Source: Verrucomicrobiota bacterium
GTDB lineage: Bacteria > Verrucomicrobiota > Kiritimatiellia > CAIVKH01
Reading direction: 5' to 3'
Length of the DNA stretch: 64,000 bases
NCBI GenBank assembly: GCA_024233345.1
Contig: JACKPT010000015.1
Span: forward strand, 1-64,000
Shown here: piece after piece, positions 8,696 through 17,047 of the stretch
How the letters are laid out: each line of letters starts with the position of its first letter
Position numbering within the stretch: position 1 is the first letter of the stretch
Program-made: the position numbers and the translations under genes
The notes under the pieces: model-generated
Told to the model about the DNA's origin: nothing
The model's input: the letters and a program-made list of their open reading frames with translations, nothing else
Databases searched by the model: none

Positions 8696-10228
8696 ATGAT
8701 GTTTCCACGAGAGAGCGGAATTCTATTGCACCCCACATCCCTTCCCGGTCCTTACGGCATCGGGGATATCGGGCCGAGCGCCTACGCGTTTGTCGATCAA
8801 CTCGTGGCCATGGGCCAGCGGCTGTGGCAAATCCTCCCCCATGGCCTGACCGGTTATGGCGACTCTCCCTACCAGTCCTTCTCAACCTTTGCCGGCAATC
8901 CCATGCTGCTCAGTCCCGACAAATTGGTGGAGGACGGGTTGCTCAAACCGGGCCAGCTCGCCAAGTACCCCACCTTTCCCACCGCGTTTGTGGACTATGG
9001 TCCGGTGATCGATGCCAAGGAAGTCTTGTTCGACAAGGTGTGCCGCAATTTCGATGCCGCCGCCTCCGAGCAGATGAAAGGGGACTTCGAGATCTTCTGC
9101 GCCAAGAATGCGGACTGGTTGGAGGAATTTTCGTTGTTTATGGCGCTCAAGAAGGCCCACGACCTCGAGCCGTGGCCGACCTGGGAGCCGGAGCTGGTCG
9201 AACGCGATCTCAAGGCCATCCGGGATGCCCGCCAGAAGTATCGCACCGCCATTCGAAACGCGAAAATTCTTCAGTATCTGTTCGACCGTCAATGGAAGCA
9301 ATTGCGGTCCTACTGTCACCAGCATGGGGTCAAGATCATCGGAGACATTCCGATTTTTGTTGCCCACGATAGCGCGGATGCCTGGGCCAGCCCGGAATTA
9401 TTTTATCTGGAGGAAGATGGCCAGCCCACGGTGGTGGCGGGAGTGCCCCCGGATTATTTCAGTGCCACCGGCCAATTGTGGGGGAACCCCCTGTACCGCT
9501 GGGACTATCACAAAAAGACCGGTTATGCCTGGTGGGCCCGACGGATGCGTAAAATCTTTGAGATGGTGGACATTGTCCGGATCGACCATTTCCGGGGGTT
9601 TGAAGCCTATTGGGAAATTCCTGGTGGTGCGGAGACCGCCATTGATGGCCGTTGGGTCAAGGGACCCGGGCCGGACCTGTTTACGGTGTTGAAGGCCAAG
9701 CTGGGTGACCTGCCGGTGATTGCCGAGGATCTCGGGGTGATTACCGACGAGGTGGAGGCGCTGCGTGACCAATTTGAATTTCCGGGGATGCGCATCCTGC
9801 AGTTCGCATTCGGCAATGATGACAAGGCCGAGGATTACCGTCCCCACAATTATCCCCCGAACTGTGTGGTGTACACGGGAACGCATGACAACGATACCAC
9901 GGTGGGATGGTTCAACAGCACCCCCGGCAACACCACCCGTACGGCTGAGGATATCGAACAGGAACGCCGGACCGTGCTGGACTACACCCAGACGATTGGC
10001 GACCAGATTCAGTGGGATATGATGGGGTTGGCCACCCGATCCAAGGCGAATACGGTGGTCTTTCCGATGCAGGATGTCATGGGATTGGGAACCGAGGCCC
10101 GTATGAATGTTCCCGGTACCAAGAGCGGCAACTGGCGGTGGCGCTATACCGAAGAGATGCTGACCCCGGAGCTGATTCAGCGTTTGCGCGAACTCACCGC
10201 CGACGGCGGGCGCCTTCACGCGGTCTGA
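8696..10228 (+). CDS. malQ: 4-alpha-glucanotransferase (amylomaltase, GH77)
   Basis: A 510-residue protein of bacterial amylomaltase length, starting SGILLHPTSLPGPYGIGDIG, a signature of GH77. The three catalytic carboxylates are visible: Asp297 in RIDHFRGF (nucleophile), Glu344 in IAEDLG (acid/base) and Asp398 in GTHDNDT. The 250s-type substrate loop and conserved WGNPLYRWD are also present. The enzyme disproportionates alpha-1,4-glucans, moving maltooligosaccharide segments and releasing glucose in glycogen or maltodextrin metabolism. The start was set at the ATG of 8696 because GGAG precedes it and the conserved domain begins six residues later; earlier in-frame starts would add a non-conserved extension. 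It stands alone and converges on a methyltransferase-like gene. Confidence 0.96.
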   Translation: MMFPRESGILLHPTSLPGPYGIGDIGPSAYAFVDQLVAMGQRLWQILPHGLTGYGDSPYQSFSTFAGNPMLLSPDKLVEDGLLKPGQLAKYPTFPTAFVDYGPVIDAKEVLFDKVCRNFDAAASEQMKGDFEIFCAKNADWLEEFSLFMALKKAHDLEPWPTWEPELVERDLKAIRDARQKYRTAIRNAKILQYLFDRQWKQLRSYCHQHGVKIIGDIPIFVAHDSADAWASPELFYLEEDGQPTVVAGVPPDYFSATGQLWGNPLYRWDYHKKTGYAWWARRMRKIFEMVDIVRIDHFRGFEAYWEIPGGAETAIDGRWVKGPGPDLFTVLKAKLGDLPVIAEDLGVITDEVEALRDQFEFPGMRILQFAFGNDDKAEDYRPHNYPPNCVVYTGTHDNDTTVGWFNSTPGNTTRTAEDIEQERRTVLDYTQTIGDQIQWDMMGLATRSKANTVVFPMQDVMGLGTEARMNVPGTKSGNWRWRYTEEMLTPELIQRLRELTADGGRLHAV

Positions 10229-10235
10229 GGCCGGC

Positions 10236-10859
10236 CTAGCCCACCTGCCGATACGCCTGCAGGTCCTGATGCCCCTGGTAGATCAGGAGGATGGCGCCAT
10301 CCACTGCGGTGGCCTCAAACAGATCCTCCACCATCTGGGCTTCTCCCGGCCAGGGGTAGACAAAGACCAGATCGAAATCAGAGACCTCGATCCCTTCCCG
10401 GTCATACACCGGATTGGAGGAGCCATCCGCCACCAGTTGCCGTGAATCGCCCACTGAATCGTAGTAGAGTCCATACCCGGTAGGCAGATAACTGCCGGTG
10501 AGGAGCAGGCAATCGATTTCGAAGTCCTGGAGCAGGCCCTTTGATGCGGCAATCAAATCCGGCTCAATCTCGATACCGGTTGCCGTCAATCCCTCCATCA
10601 CTGCCAGGCCGGTGACCACCCCGAATCCGCTGCCCCACTCACAAAAATTCGCCCCGGTGAGCAAGTCGCCGCCGGCCAGATACTGTAGGGCGGCATAGAC
10701 CGCCCGGTAATCGCTGGGGATAAAATGGCGGATGGGACGGTTTGCCCGCGCGATGCGAAAGGCCTCAATACGGCTCTCCGCCTCCCGGATAAAGGTTTCG
10801 GCGGCGGTTCCGGTGACCGTTGGGTCCAAGTCCGGCAACAGGATGGGTTCGAGCGGCAT
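10236..10859 (-). CDS. Class I SAM-dependent methyltransferase-like protein
   Basis: A 207-residue protein. Residues about 70-85 contain FCEWGSGFGVVTGLA, a glycine-rich motif I with E-x-G-x-G-x-G, followed by GIEIEPDLI, the acidic motif II that binds the ribose of S-adenosylmethionine. An aspartate-containing DLVFVYPWPGE lies where motif IV is expected. This places it in the Rossmann-fold methyltransferase superfamily, but nothing tells the substrate. The N-terminal region (PIRHFIPSDYRAVYAALQYL) looks like a helical cap. It is convergent with malQ (seven-base gap) and divergent from zwf. Confidence 0.7.
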   Translation of the reverse strand: MPLEPILLPDLDPTVTGTAAETFIREAESRIEAFRIARANRPIRHFIPSDYRAVYAALQYLAGGDLLTGANFCEWGSGFGVVTGLAVMEGLTATGIEIEPDLIAASKGLLQDFEIDCLLLTGSYLPTGYGLYYDSVGDSRQLVADGSSNPVYDREGIEVSDFDLVFVYPWPGEAQMVEDLFEATAVDGAILLIYQGHQDLQAYRQVG

Positions 10860-10994
10860 GACGTTATCCTACACGCATCGGGGCGCAGAAAAAAGGCCGG
10901 AACGGAAAGGGATGCCGGGAAACGGGTCCGGGGTGGGCAGTGATGATGTGGAGAATCGGATTGTCCTTCCCCCGGCATCAAGGAATAGTATCGC

Positions 10995-12584
10995 ATGATG
11001 AGCACCCAACATACGCAGGAGGCGTCGCCCGCCCCGGAAGCCCGCACACCCTTGCCCCGGGTATCCGCGGAAGCCCCCTTTACCGCGGTGATCTTCGGAG
11101 CTTCCGGAGACCTCACCCGTCGAAAACTGGTGCCGGGTTTGTACGCTTTGTATCGGGATGGTTTTTTGCCTGACCGATTCACCATCGTGGGGGTGGCCCG
11201 TCGCGAGCTGGATGATCAGGCCTTTCGCAACCAGATGGCGGAGGCGATTCGCGAGCACAGCCGGATCGAGGTGACCGAGGATACCCTGGCGACATTTCTG
11301 GGGCGGATCCGCTACCATGTCAGTCATCTGGACGAACCGGAATCCTATCGTGCGCTCAATGAGAAGCTCAACGATACCAGCGTCTATCCGGCCAACCGTT
11401 TGTTTTTCCTGGCCGTCAAGCCGGAGCTGATGAGTCCGGTGGTGCAGGGGCTGGAAACCGGTTCGCTGTTGTATCCGATTCGTGACGCCCGGTGGAGCCG
11501 GGTGGTGGTGGAGAAACCGTTCGGCCGGGATCTGGCCAGTGCGGTGGCCCTGAATCGCCGCCTCCTTGCCCGGCTCGATGAGTCGCAGGTGTATCGTATC
11601 GACCATTACCTCGGCAAGGAAACCGTCCAGAACATGCTCAGTTTCCGATTTGCCAACACGATTTTTGAACCGCTGTTCAATCAGCACTTTGTGGACCATG
11701 TCCAGATCACGGTCTCAGAGACGGTGGGGATGGAAAGCGGGCGGGGCGGATATTTTGATGATTCGGGGGTGGTGCGGGACATGGTCCAGAATCACCTGCT
11801 GCAACTGTTGTGCCTGGTGGGAATGGAGCCTCCCAGTGAGCTGACCGCGAGATCGATTCACGATCAGAAAGTGCAACTCCTGCGTTCGGTGGTTCCCTTC
11901 ACCCCGGATCGGATTGTCCGGGATGCGGTCCGGGGTCAATACCAGTCAGGGTTGCTCGATGGCGAGCCCGTGCCCGGCTACCGGGAAGAGGACCGGGTGG
12001 ATCCCGACTCCGACACCGCCGCTTATTGCGCGCTGCGGATGGAGATTGGCAACTGGCGCTGGAGCGGGGTGCCGTTCTATTTGCGCACCGGTAAACGGCT
12101 GGCCCGCCGGGTATCGGAAATCGCGGTCCAATTCAAAACGCCGCCCCTGCAATTGTTCCAGACCGTGGAATGCGATGGCGATGTCTGCGACCTGACCCGG
12201 GCCAAACCCAATGTCCTGGTATTCCGGCTTCAACCCGATGAAGGCATCTCGCTCCAGGTATCGGCCAAGCGCCCGGCCATGCAGTTGATGGTGGAAAATG
12301 TCCGTATGCATTTTGGCTATCAGGACACCTGGCATAAATCACTTCCCGAAGCCTATGAACGGCTGCTCCTCGATGTCATGCGGGGGGATGCGACTTTATT
12401 CACCCGGTCGGATGAAGTGGAGGCGATGTGGAGCATTGTCGATCCGATCCTGCATGCCTGGGAGGGCCATCGCAAGGCTTACCCCATTGCCGGATACGCG
12501 CCGGGTAGCTGGGGTCCCGCAGAAGCGGATGCCCTGTTGCAACGGGATGGCAGGGCCTGGCGAAATCCGGGAGCGCCCGGATGA
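10995..12584 (+). CDS. zwf: Glucose-6-phosphate 1-dehydrogenase
   Basis: A 529-residue protein. The NADP-binding motif GASGDLT lies at residues 35-41, and the active-site signature RIDHYLGK at 201-208 with catalytic His204. Downstream conserved blocks include VVEKPFGRD, GYFDDSGVVRDMVQNH and FYLRTGKRLARRV. It oxidises glucose-6-phosphate to 6-phosphogluconolactone, the first step of the oxidative pentose phosphate pathway, generating NADPH. The N-terminal 30 residues before the fold are Ala/Pro-rich and probably disordered. The stop overlaps the start of the 6-phosphogluconolactonase gene, so the two consecutive enzymes are translationally coupled. A 6-phosphogluconate dehydrogenase or dehydratase gene is not in the window. 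Confidence 0.97.
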   Translation: MMSTQHTQEASPAPEARTPLPRVSAEAPFTAVIFGASGDLTRRKLVPGLYALYRDGFLPDRFTIVGVARRELDDQAFRNQMAEAIREHSRIEVTEDTLATFLGRIRYHVSHLDEPESYRALNEKLNDTSVYPANRLFFLAVKPELMSPVVQGLETGSLLYPIRDARWSRVVVEKPFGRDLASAVALNRRLLARLDESQVYRIDHYLGKETVQNMLSFRFANTIFEPLFNQHFVDHVQITVSETVGMESGRGGYFDDSGVVRDMVQNHLLQLLCLVGMEPPSELTARSIHDQKVQLLRSVVPFTPDRIVRDAVRGQYQSGLLDGEPVPGYREEDRVDPDSDTAAYCALRMEIGNWRWSGVPFYLRTGKRLARRVSEIAVQFKTPPLQLFQTVECDGDVCDLTRAKPNVLVFRLQPDEGISLQVSAKRPAMQLMVENVRMHFGYQDTWHKSLPEAYERLLLDVMRGDATLFTRSDEVEAMWSIVDPILHAWEGHRKAYPIAGYAPGSWGPAEADALLQRDGRAWRNPGAPG

Positions 12585-13357
12585 TGAACCGCGTGGTCAC
12601 GGTACTTGCCGATCCCTCCGCAGTTGCGTCCGCCGCAGCAGACCGTTTGGTTGCAGTCGCGCAGCAGGCGGCCGGGGAGGGCCGGATCGCTTCGATCGCC
12701 CTGGCCGGTGGGTCCACACCCACCGAGATGTTCGATGTGCTGGTCCGTCGAACCAACACCGGGGAAGCGATTCCCTGGCCTGCCCTGTCTTTTTATTGGG
12801 GGGATGAACGCGCGGTTCCGCCCGATCATCCGGATAGCAATTACCGGGTGGCCCGCGAGCATTTACTTGATCCGGTGGGGATCCCGGAACATCGGATTTT
12901 CCGCATGCCGGCGGAACGGCCGGATCAGGAGCAGGCCGCCCTCGCGTATGAGAACCTGCTTCGCCGTAACCTGCCGGCAAGCGATCACCAACCATCCATG
13001 CCGGTCTTTGACCTGGTTTATCTGGGCATGGGAGCGGATGGACACACCGCATCGCTGTTCCCGGGAACCTCCGCGCTTGCCGTGCGGGATCGCGCGGTGG
13101 TCATGCATCCGGTGGATGCGGTGCAGATGGATCGAATGACCCTGACCTTTCCCGTCCTCAATGCCGCCCGCCAGGTGGTCATTGCAGTGACCGGCCCGGG
13201 CAAGGCTGACCGCGTGGCGGAGATCCTCGGTGCGGACGCGATCAGCGGGGGGTATCCCGTCCAGCAGGTCCAACCCGCATCCGGTCGATTGGAATGGCTG
13301 CTCGACCAGGCGGCTGCCGCTCATCTGGATTCGACAATCCGCGCGGGCCGGAAATGA
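12581..13357 (+). CDS. pgl: 6-phosphogluconolactonase (DevB type)
   Basis: A 258-residue protein with the glucosamine-6-phosphate isomerase/6-phosphogluconolactonase fold. Motif IALAGGSTPTEMF near residue 45 binds the sugar phosphate, FYWGDERAVPPDHPDSN is the conserved catalytic region, and MGADGHTASLFPG is the diagnostic lactonase signature. It hydrolyses 6-phosphogluconolactone produced by Zwf. It starts with ATGATGA across the zwf stop and ends in an ATGA overlap with chrA, giving a tightly coupled three-gene unit. Length is normal for the DevB family. Confidence 0.95.
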   Translation: MMNRVVTVLADPSAVASAAADRLVAVAQQAAGEGRIASIALAGGSTPTEMFDVLVRRTNTGEAIPWPALSFYWGDERAVPPDHPDSNYRVAREHLLDPVGIPEHRIFRMPAERPDQEQAALAYENLLRRNLPASDHQPSMPVFDLVYLGMGADGHTASLFPGTSALAVRDRAVVMHPVDAVQMDRMTLTFPVLNAARQVVIAVTGPGKADRVAEILGADAISGGYPVQQVQPASGRLEWLLDQAAAAHLDSTIRAGRK

Positions 13358-14520
13358 TCGAGATGTTTCTGGTGTTTCTGCGGCTCGGTCTTACCTCCTT
13401 TGGTGGTCCGGTGGCCCACTTGGGCTATCTCCGGGAGGAATGCGTGGCCCGCCGGAGATGGCTGACCGATCAAGCCTATGCGGATCTGGTGGCCTTGTGC
13501 CAGTTCCTGCCTGGGCCGGCGAGCAGTCAGGCGGTCTTTGGGGTCGGCTTCCTTCGGTCTGGCTGGCGGGGTGGCCTTGCCGCATGGTTGGGATTTGCCT
13601 TGCCGTCGATGATATTGATGATCGGATTGGGGATGGGGTTGAGCTGGTTGCCCACGATTCCAGGTGGCGTGCTGACCGGCCTGAAACTGGCTGCGGTGGG
13701 GGTGGTGGCTCACGCCGTGCAGAAAATGGCCGAAGCCATCTGTCCGGACCTTCGCGGTAAAATAGTTGCGCTGGCCGCAGCGGGGATCGCACTGGGGTGG
13801 GGTGGCTTTGTTGGTCAATTGGCCGCCCTGGCCGCGGGAGGCTGGGTGGGGTGGCTCTGGTTTCACCCTGGGCAACCACGGGAGGAATGGGTGACGTCCG
13901 CGTCACCGGTAGGGGCCCGGGTGTGGATACCATTAACCGGATTTTTGCTTCTGCTGCTGTTGCTGCCGGTGCTTGCCTTCAGGCTGCCCGACCTGCGGGT
14001 GGAGGCCTTTGATCGGTTGTACCGGGCCGGATCGTTGGTGCTGGGAGGCGGTCACGTGGTCCTGCCCTGGCTGAACTCATTGGTGGTGGGACAAGGGTGG
14101 GTTGAGCAGGATCTATTTCTTGCCGGTTATGGTGCAGCCCAAGCACTCCCTGGGCCATTGTTTACCTTTGCCGGTTTTCTGGGCGCTTCAATGCCTGCAC
14201 CGATGGGAGGCCTGACCGGGGGGCTGCTCGCGGTGACCGCCATTTTTCTTCCCTCGTGGCTGTTGGTGGCGGGGACCCTGCCGATCTGGGCCCGGATTCG
14301 CACCCTGGGCCGGATGGGAGCCGTCATGAAAGGGTTGAATACCGCTGTGGTCGGCCTGTTGCTGGCCGCTCTGGTCCATCCCATCGCATCCAGCACCGTG
14401 ACCACCCTCGGTCATCTCGTCTTCGCCGGGTCGGTATGGCTGGTCCTGTCTTTTTTCCGCACGCCACCCTGGCTGGTGGTGGTCGCCTCTGCCGCCGCCG
14501 GATGGTTGGCCCTGTCATGA
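13354..14520 (+). CDS. chrA: Chromate transporter family protein (ChrA/CHR, two-domain)
   Basis: A 388-residue polytopic membrane protein. The N-terminal half has the CHR signature LTSFGGPVAHLGYLREECV, then DLVALCQFLPGPASSQAVFG. The C-terminal half repeats the pattern (SLVLGGGHVVLPWLNSLVV, then AQALPGPLFTFAGFLG), so both homologous CHR domains are on one chain, as in long-chain ChrA proteins. Family members export chromate, but many homologues have unproven substrates. The ATG at 13354 overlaps the pgl stop as ATGA, which settles the start. Coupling to two NADPH-generating pentose-phosphate genes is unusual. The combination could link oxidant stress and export, but this is inference. Confidence 0.9.
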   Translation: MIEMFLVFLRLGLTSFGGPVAHLGYLREECVARRRWLTDQAYADLVALCQFLPGPASSQAVFGVGFLRSGWRGGLAAWLGFALPSMILMIGLGMGLSWLPTIPGGVLTGLKLAAVGVVAHAVQKMAEAICPDLRGKIVALAAAGIALGWGGFVGQLAALAAGGWVGWLWFHPGQPREEWVTSASPVGARVWIPLTGFLLLLLLLPVLAFRLPDLRVEAFDRLYRAGSLVLGGGHVVLPWLNSLVVGQGWVEQDLFLAGYGAAQALPGPLFTFAGFLGASMPAPMGGLTGGLLAVTAIFLPSWLLVAGTLPIWARIRTLGRMGAVMKGLNTAVVGLLLAALVHPIASSTVTTLGHLVFAGSVWLVLSFFRTPPWLVVVASAAAGWLALS

Positions 14521-14582
14521 CATCCCACCCCCGGTCCCGCAATCCTGTTGACGGAAAAATCGTCTGCCAGTACGACTTAACC

Positions 14583-15350
14583 ATGTCAACCTTCAGACAA
14601 GTACAATCAACCTGGTCCATCTACTTCCGTGGGGCGATCCTGGTTTGTCTGGGTTTCCTTGTGTTGGGAAGCGGCTGCAGTCGTGATCCCATTGATGAGC
14701 GGGATCCCAACCTGCGCCGGGCCCGGGTGTTAAAGAATGCCGAGGACTACGAGGGCGCGGTGGCGATGTATGAGAAAGCCCTGCGCCGCAAGCCCGGGTT
14801 GGCCCGTGCCCACTGGGAGCTTGCTACCTTGTATGACCAGGTGTTTGCCGATGACATTCGGGCCATCTACCACTACCAGAAATATCTTGAGCTCGATCCG
14901 GAGGCGGAGCGGAGAGATCTGGTGGAGGATTTGATTTCCGTGGCCAAGGTATCCTTTGCGGCGTCCCTGCCCCAGAACTCCGACGAAGCAATCCGGGAGG
15001 TGCGCAGGTTGCAGCGGGAAAATGCCGCCCTCGCGGACCTGCTGAGCGGGGAGCGGGAGGTCATCCGGGATTTGCGTGCCCAGTTGGCTGGGGTTCCTGT
15101 GCAGGAGAGCGGCGATAACAAGCCCCCGCCGCCTGCGGTGTCGATCCAGGCCCCCAAGCCGATGCCGGCCCAGCCCAGTGAACAGATCTATGTCGTCCAA
15201 GCGGGGGATACCCTTTCCCGCATTGCCACCCGGGTGTATAACAACCCCGCCCTGTGGGAACGGATTTACGAGGCCAACCGCGAGACCTTGCGGAGCCCGG
15301 AAAGCATTCGGGTCGGACAGACCCTGCGCATACCCCAGAACGGTAACTGA
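14583..15350 (+). CDS. TPR- and LysM-domain lipoprotein
   Basis: A 255-residue protein. The start at 14583 gives a clean lipoprotein signal: hydrophobic residues 18-29, then GSGC with Cys32. An earlier ATG at 14517 overlapping chrA would add a hydrophilic extension. Residues about 45-105 form one or two tetratricopeptide units (EDYEGAVAMYEKALRRKPG and DIRAIYHYQKYLELDPEAE). A coiled-coil segment follows (IREVRRLQRENAALADLL), then a Pro-rich linker, then a C-terminal LysM domain (about 202-251, VVQAGDTLSRIATRVYNNP, RVGQTLRIP) that binds peptidoglycan. It is likely an outer-membrane-anchored, murein-binding scaffold. The downstream genes include two membrane-anchored proteins and the murG-murC-ddl block. 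Confidence 0.85.
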   Translation: MSTFRQVQSTWSIYFRGAILVCLGFLVLGSGCSRDPIDERDPNLRRARVLKNAEDYEGAVAMYEKALRRKPGLARAHWELATLYDQVFADDIRAIYHYQKYLELDPEAERRDLVEDLISVAKVSFAASLPQNSDEAIREVRRLQRENAALADLLSGEREVIRDLRAQLAGVPVQESGDNKPPPPAVSIQAPKPMPAQPSEQIYVVQAGDTLSRIATRVYNNPALWERIYEANRETLRSPESIRVGQTLRIPQNGN

Positions 15351-15363
15351 TCGGAGGACCACC

Positions 15364-16119
15364 ATGGCCAATACGGACTTTTATGATGACGACCTCAGCC
15401 AACCCCCCCGCACACCCCTTGGATCGCGCGGGCTGGGCGGGGAGGGCCGGGATAAAAAATCCATGAACTCCGATGATGCCATGGCCGGGCGGGCGTCTGA
15501 TCTGAATTTGACCGGCATGAAACGGCATCAGAAGGATGTCACCGAGCAGGCGACCCAGGCCCTGCATGAGCTGGAACAGCTCCGCCAGCGTCAGGAGCAG
15601 CTTGAACGGGAAAAGAAGGTGCTGGAGCAGGCACAGCGCCAGCAGGAGACATTCACCCGGGGTCGGAAGGAAATGACCGGCTATCTGCGCAAGAGCCTGA
15701 CTTCACTGGAACGGGATGAGGTGGAGACCCAGCGCTATCTTGAGCTGATCTCCAGCGCCCGCACCCGGTTCCGGGAGATGCTGGGCGAGGTGGATGCGCT
15801 CAATGAAGATGAATGGTCCGAGGAACAACTCTCGGATGAATTGAGCCGCGGCCTGACCGTACTGGAAGAAATCCGGGGCGAATACAACCGGACCATGGCC
15901 CGATTGGAAGCGAGCAAGTCCCGCGAATCGGATACCCTCGCATCGACACGGGAGGTGGCGGCCTCCGCATACGATCCGGGGCCATTGGAACCCGCGATGG
16001 GTGCGCGGTCCTTTGCAGACTGGATCAAGATCGGGGCGGCGGTGACCCTGCCCCTGATGGTGACCCTGTTCCTGCTGCTGCTGGTCTACACCTCGCTGGT
16101 CTATTACGGATTTCTGTAA
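15364..16119 (+). CDS. Coiled-coil protein with C-terminal transmembrane anchor, unknown function
   Basis: A 251-residue protein. The ATG at 15364 is preceded by a strong GGAGGACC ribosome-binding site. The N-terminal about 55 residues are polar and probably disordered. Residues about 58-110 form a coiled coil rich in Gln, Glu and Leu (ALHELEQLRQRQEQLEREKK), and a second helical region spans about 125-190. A single membrane span lies at about 222-246 near the C-terminus, leaving only a few residues after it. This predicts a cytoplasmic, tail-anchored topology. It sits 13 bases after the LysM lipoprotein and 12 bases before another tail-anchored small protein, so the three are likely one unit. 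I recognise no family. Confidence 0.75.
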   Translation: MANTDFYDDDLSQPPRTPLGSRGLGGEGRDKKSMNSDDAMAGRASDLNLTGMKRHQKDVTEQATQALHELEQLRQRQEQLEREKKVLEQAQRQQETFTRGRKEMTGYLRKSLTSLERDEVETQRYLELISSARTRFREMLGEVDALNEDEWSEEQLSDELSRGLTVLEEIRGEYNRTMARLEASKSRESDTLASTREVAASAYDPGPLEPAMGARSFADWIKIGAAVTLPLMVTLFLLLLVYTSLVYYGFL

Positions 16120-16131
16120 AGGGAAGGGTCG

Positions 16132-16503
16132 ATGCATTGGGGTAAACCACAGAATCCCGTCGATCGCCGCCGCCGTGAACTGGAGGCGGAGGAGGCACAG
16201 ATCCGGCGCCGCATGAAGGAGGTGCTGAAATCCACGCCCAAGGAAGTGCTGCAAAAGGCCGCGACCCTCGCCCAGGCTTCCGCGGAAATCCCACCCGATC
16301 CGTCCACCCCGGCGACCCGGGAGGAAACCGCCCGCGCTGCCCGAAGCGCCAATCTCGCCCATTATCTTTCCAGCGGTAGTTTCGGGGGTGGGTCTTCCGA
16401 TGTTCCGATGAGTTACGACCGCAAGGTCCAACGCAACAAAATGATTTTCCTGGCGCTTCTGCTCTTGCTCGGACTTTTCATTCTGGTACAGATTTTTTCC
16501 TAG
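16132..16503 (+). CDS. Small tail-anchored protein of unknown function
   Basis: A 123-residue protein with a charged helical N-terminal half (RRRRELEAEEAQIRRRMKEV), an Ala/Pro-rich middle, and one hydrophobic span at about residues 103-122 (MIFLALLLLLGLFILVQIF) at the extreme C-terminus. The architecture parallels the larger protein encoded just upstream, suggesting the two work together or interact in the inner membrane. An AAGGGAAGG ribosome-binding region precedes the ATG. It lies 13 bases before ogt. No known domain is recognised. Confidence 0.72.
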   Translation: MHWGKPQNPVDRRRRELEAEEAQIRRRMKEVLKSTPKEVLQKAATLAQASAEIPPDPSTPATREETARAARSANLAHYLSSGSFGGGSSDVPMSYDRKVQRNKMIFLALLLLLGLFILVQIFS

Positions 16504-16516
16504 GTACTGCCTCGCG

Positions 16517-17047
16517 ATGACTGGTGATTCCACCCTGACCTGCCATACCACCTGGGGCCCGATCCGGACCGTGCTGCGCGAGGGCCATGTGGTGTCCTGT
16601 GTTTTGCCTGCCGTCGATGATCGCGATGGGGTTCCCGAGTGGCGGGGGAGCAGTGTGGATCAGGCGGAGGATGCCAATCGCTCCGTGATGGACGCTGCCG
16701 AGCAGTGTATACGGGGATGGTTTGACCGTCGATTGCGCCCCACACCGCCACTGCGATTGCCGGATGCAACCCCCTTCACCCTCCGGGTCTGGGATGCGCT
16801 GCGAAAGGTGCCGTGGGGCCAGTACGTGACCTATGGCGAACTGGCGTCCCTGGCCGGTTCACCCCGGGCTTGCCGGGCTGCGGGGCAGGCCTGCGGGGCC
16901 AACCATATTCCATTATTTCTGCCCTGTCACCGGGTGCTGGCCTCCCAGGGCCGGGCCGGCGGGTTTGGTTCCGGACTCCCCTGGAAACGATTTTTGCTTG
17001 CGGCGGAAGGACTGGATGCCGATGCCATCACCGGGTGGCGTTCATGA
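16517..17047 (+). CDS. ogt: Methylated-DNA--protein-cysteine methyltransferase (O6-alkylguanine repair)
   Basis: A 176-residue protein with the Ada-C/Ogt fold. The C-terminal domain holds VPWGQYVTYGELASLAGSPR, a helix-turn-helix that binds the DNA minor groove, and the active-site LPCHRVLA with acceptor Cys137, followed by GGFGSGLPWKRFLLAAEG. It removes alkyl groups from O6-alkylguanine in a suicidal reaction. The N-terminal domain is short and diverged, as in many Ogt proteins. Its stop overlaps the murG start (ATGA at 17044), so a repair gene is coupled to a cell-wall gene, probably by operon packing rather than function. Confidence 0.93.
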   Translation: MTGDSTLTCHTTWGPIRTVLREGHVVSCVLPAVDDRDGVPEWRGSSVDQAEDANRSVMDAAEQCIRGWFDRRLRPTPPLRLPDATPFTLRVWDALRKVPWGQYVTYGELASLAGSPRACRAAGQACGANHIPLFLPCHRVLASQGRAGGFGSGLPWKRFLLAAEGLDADAITGWRS

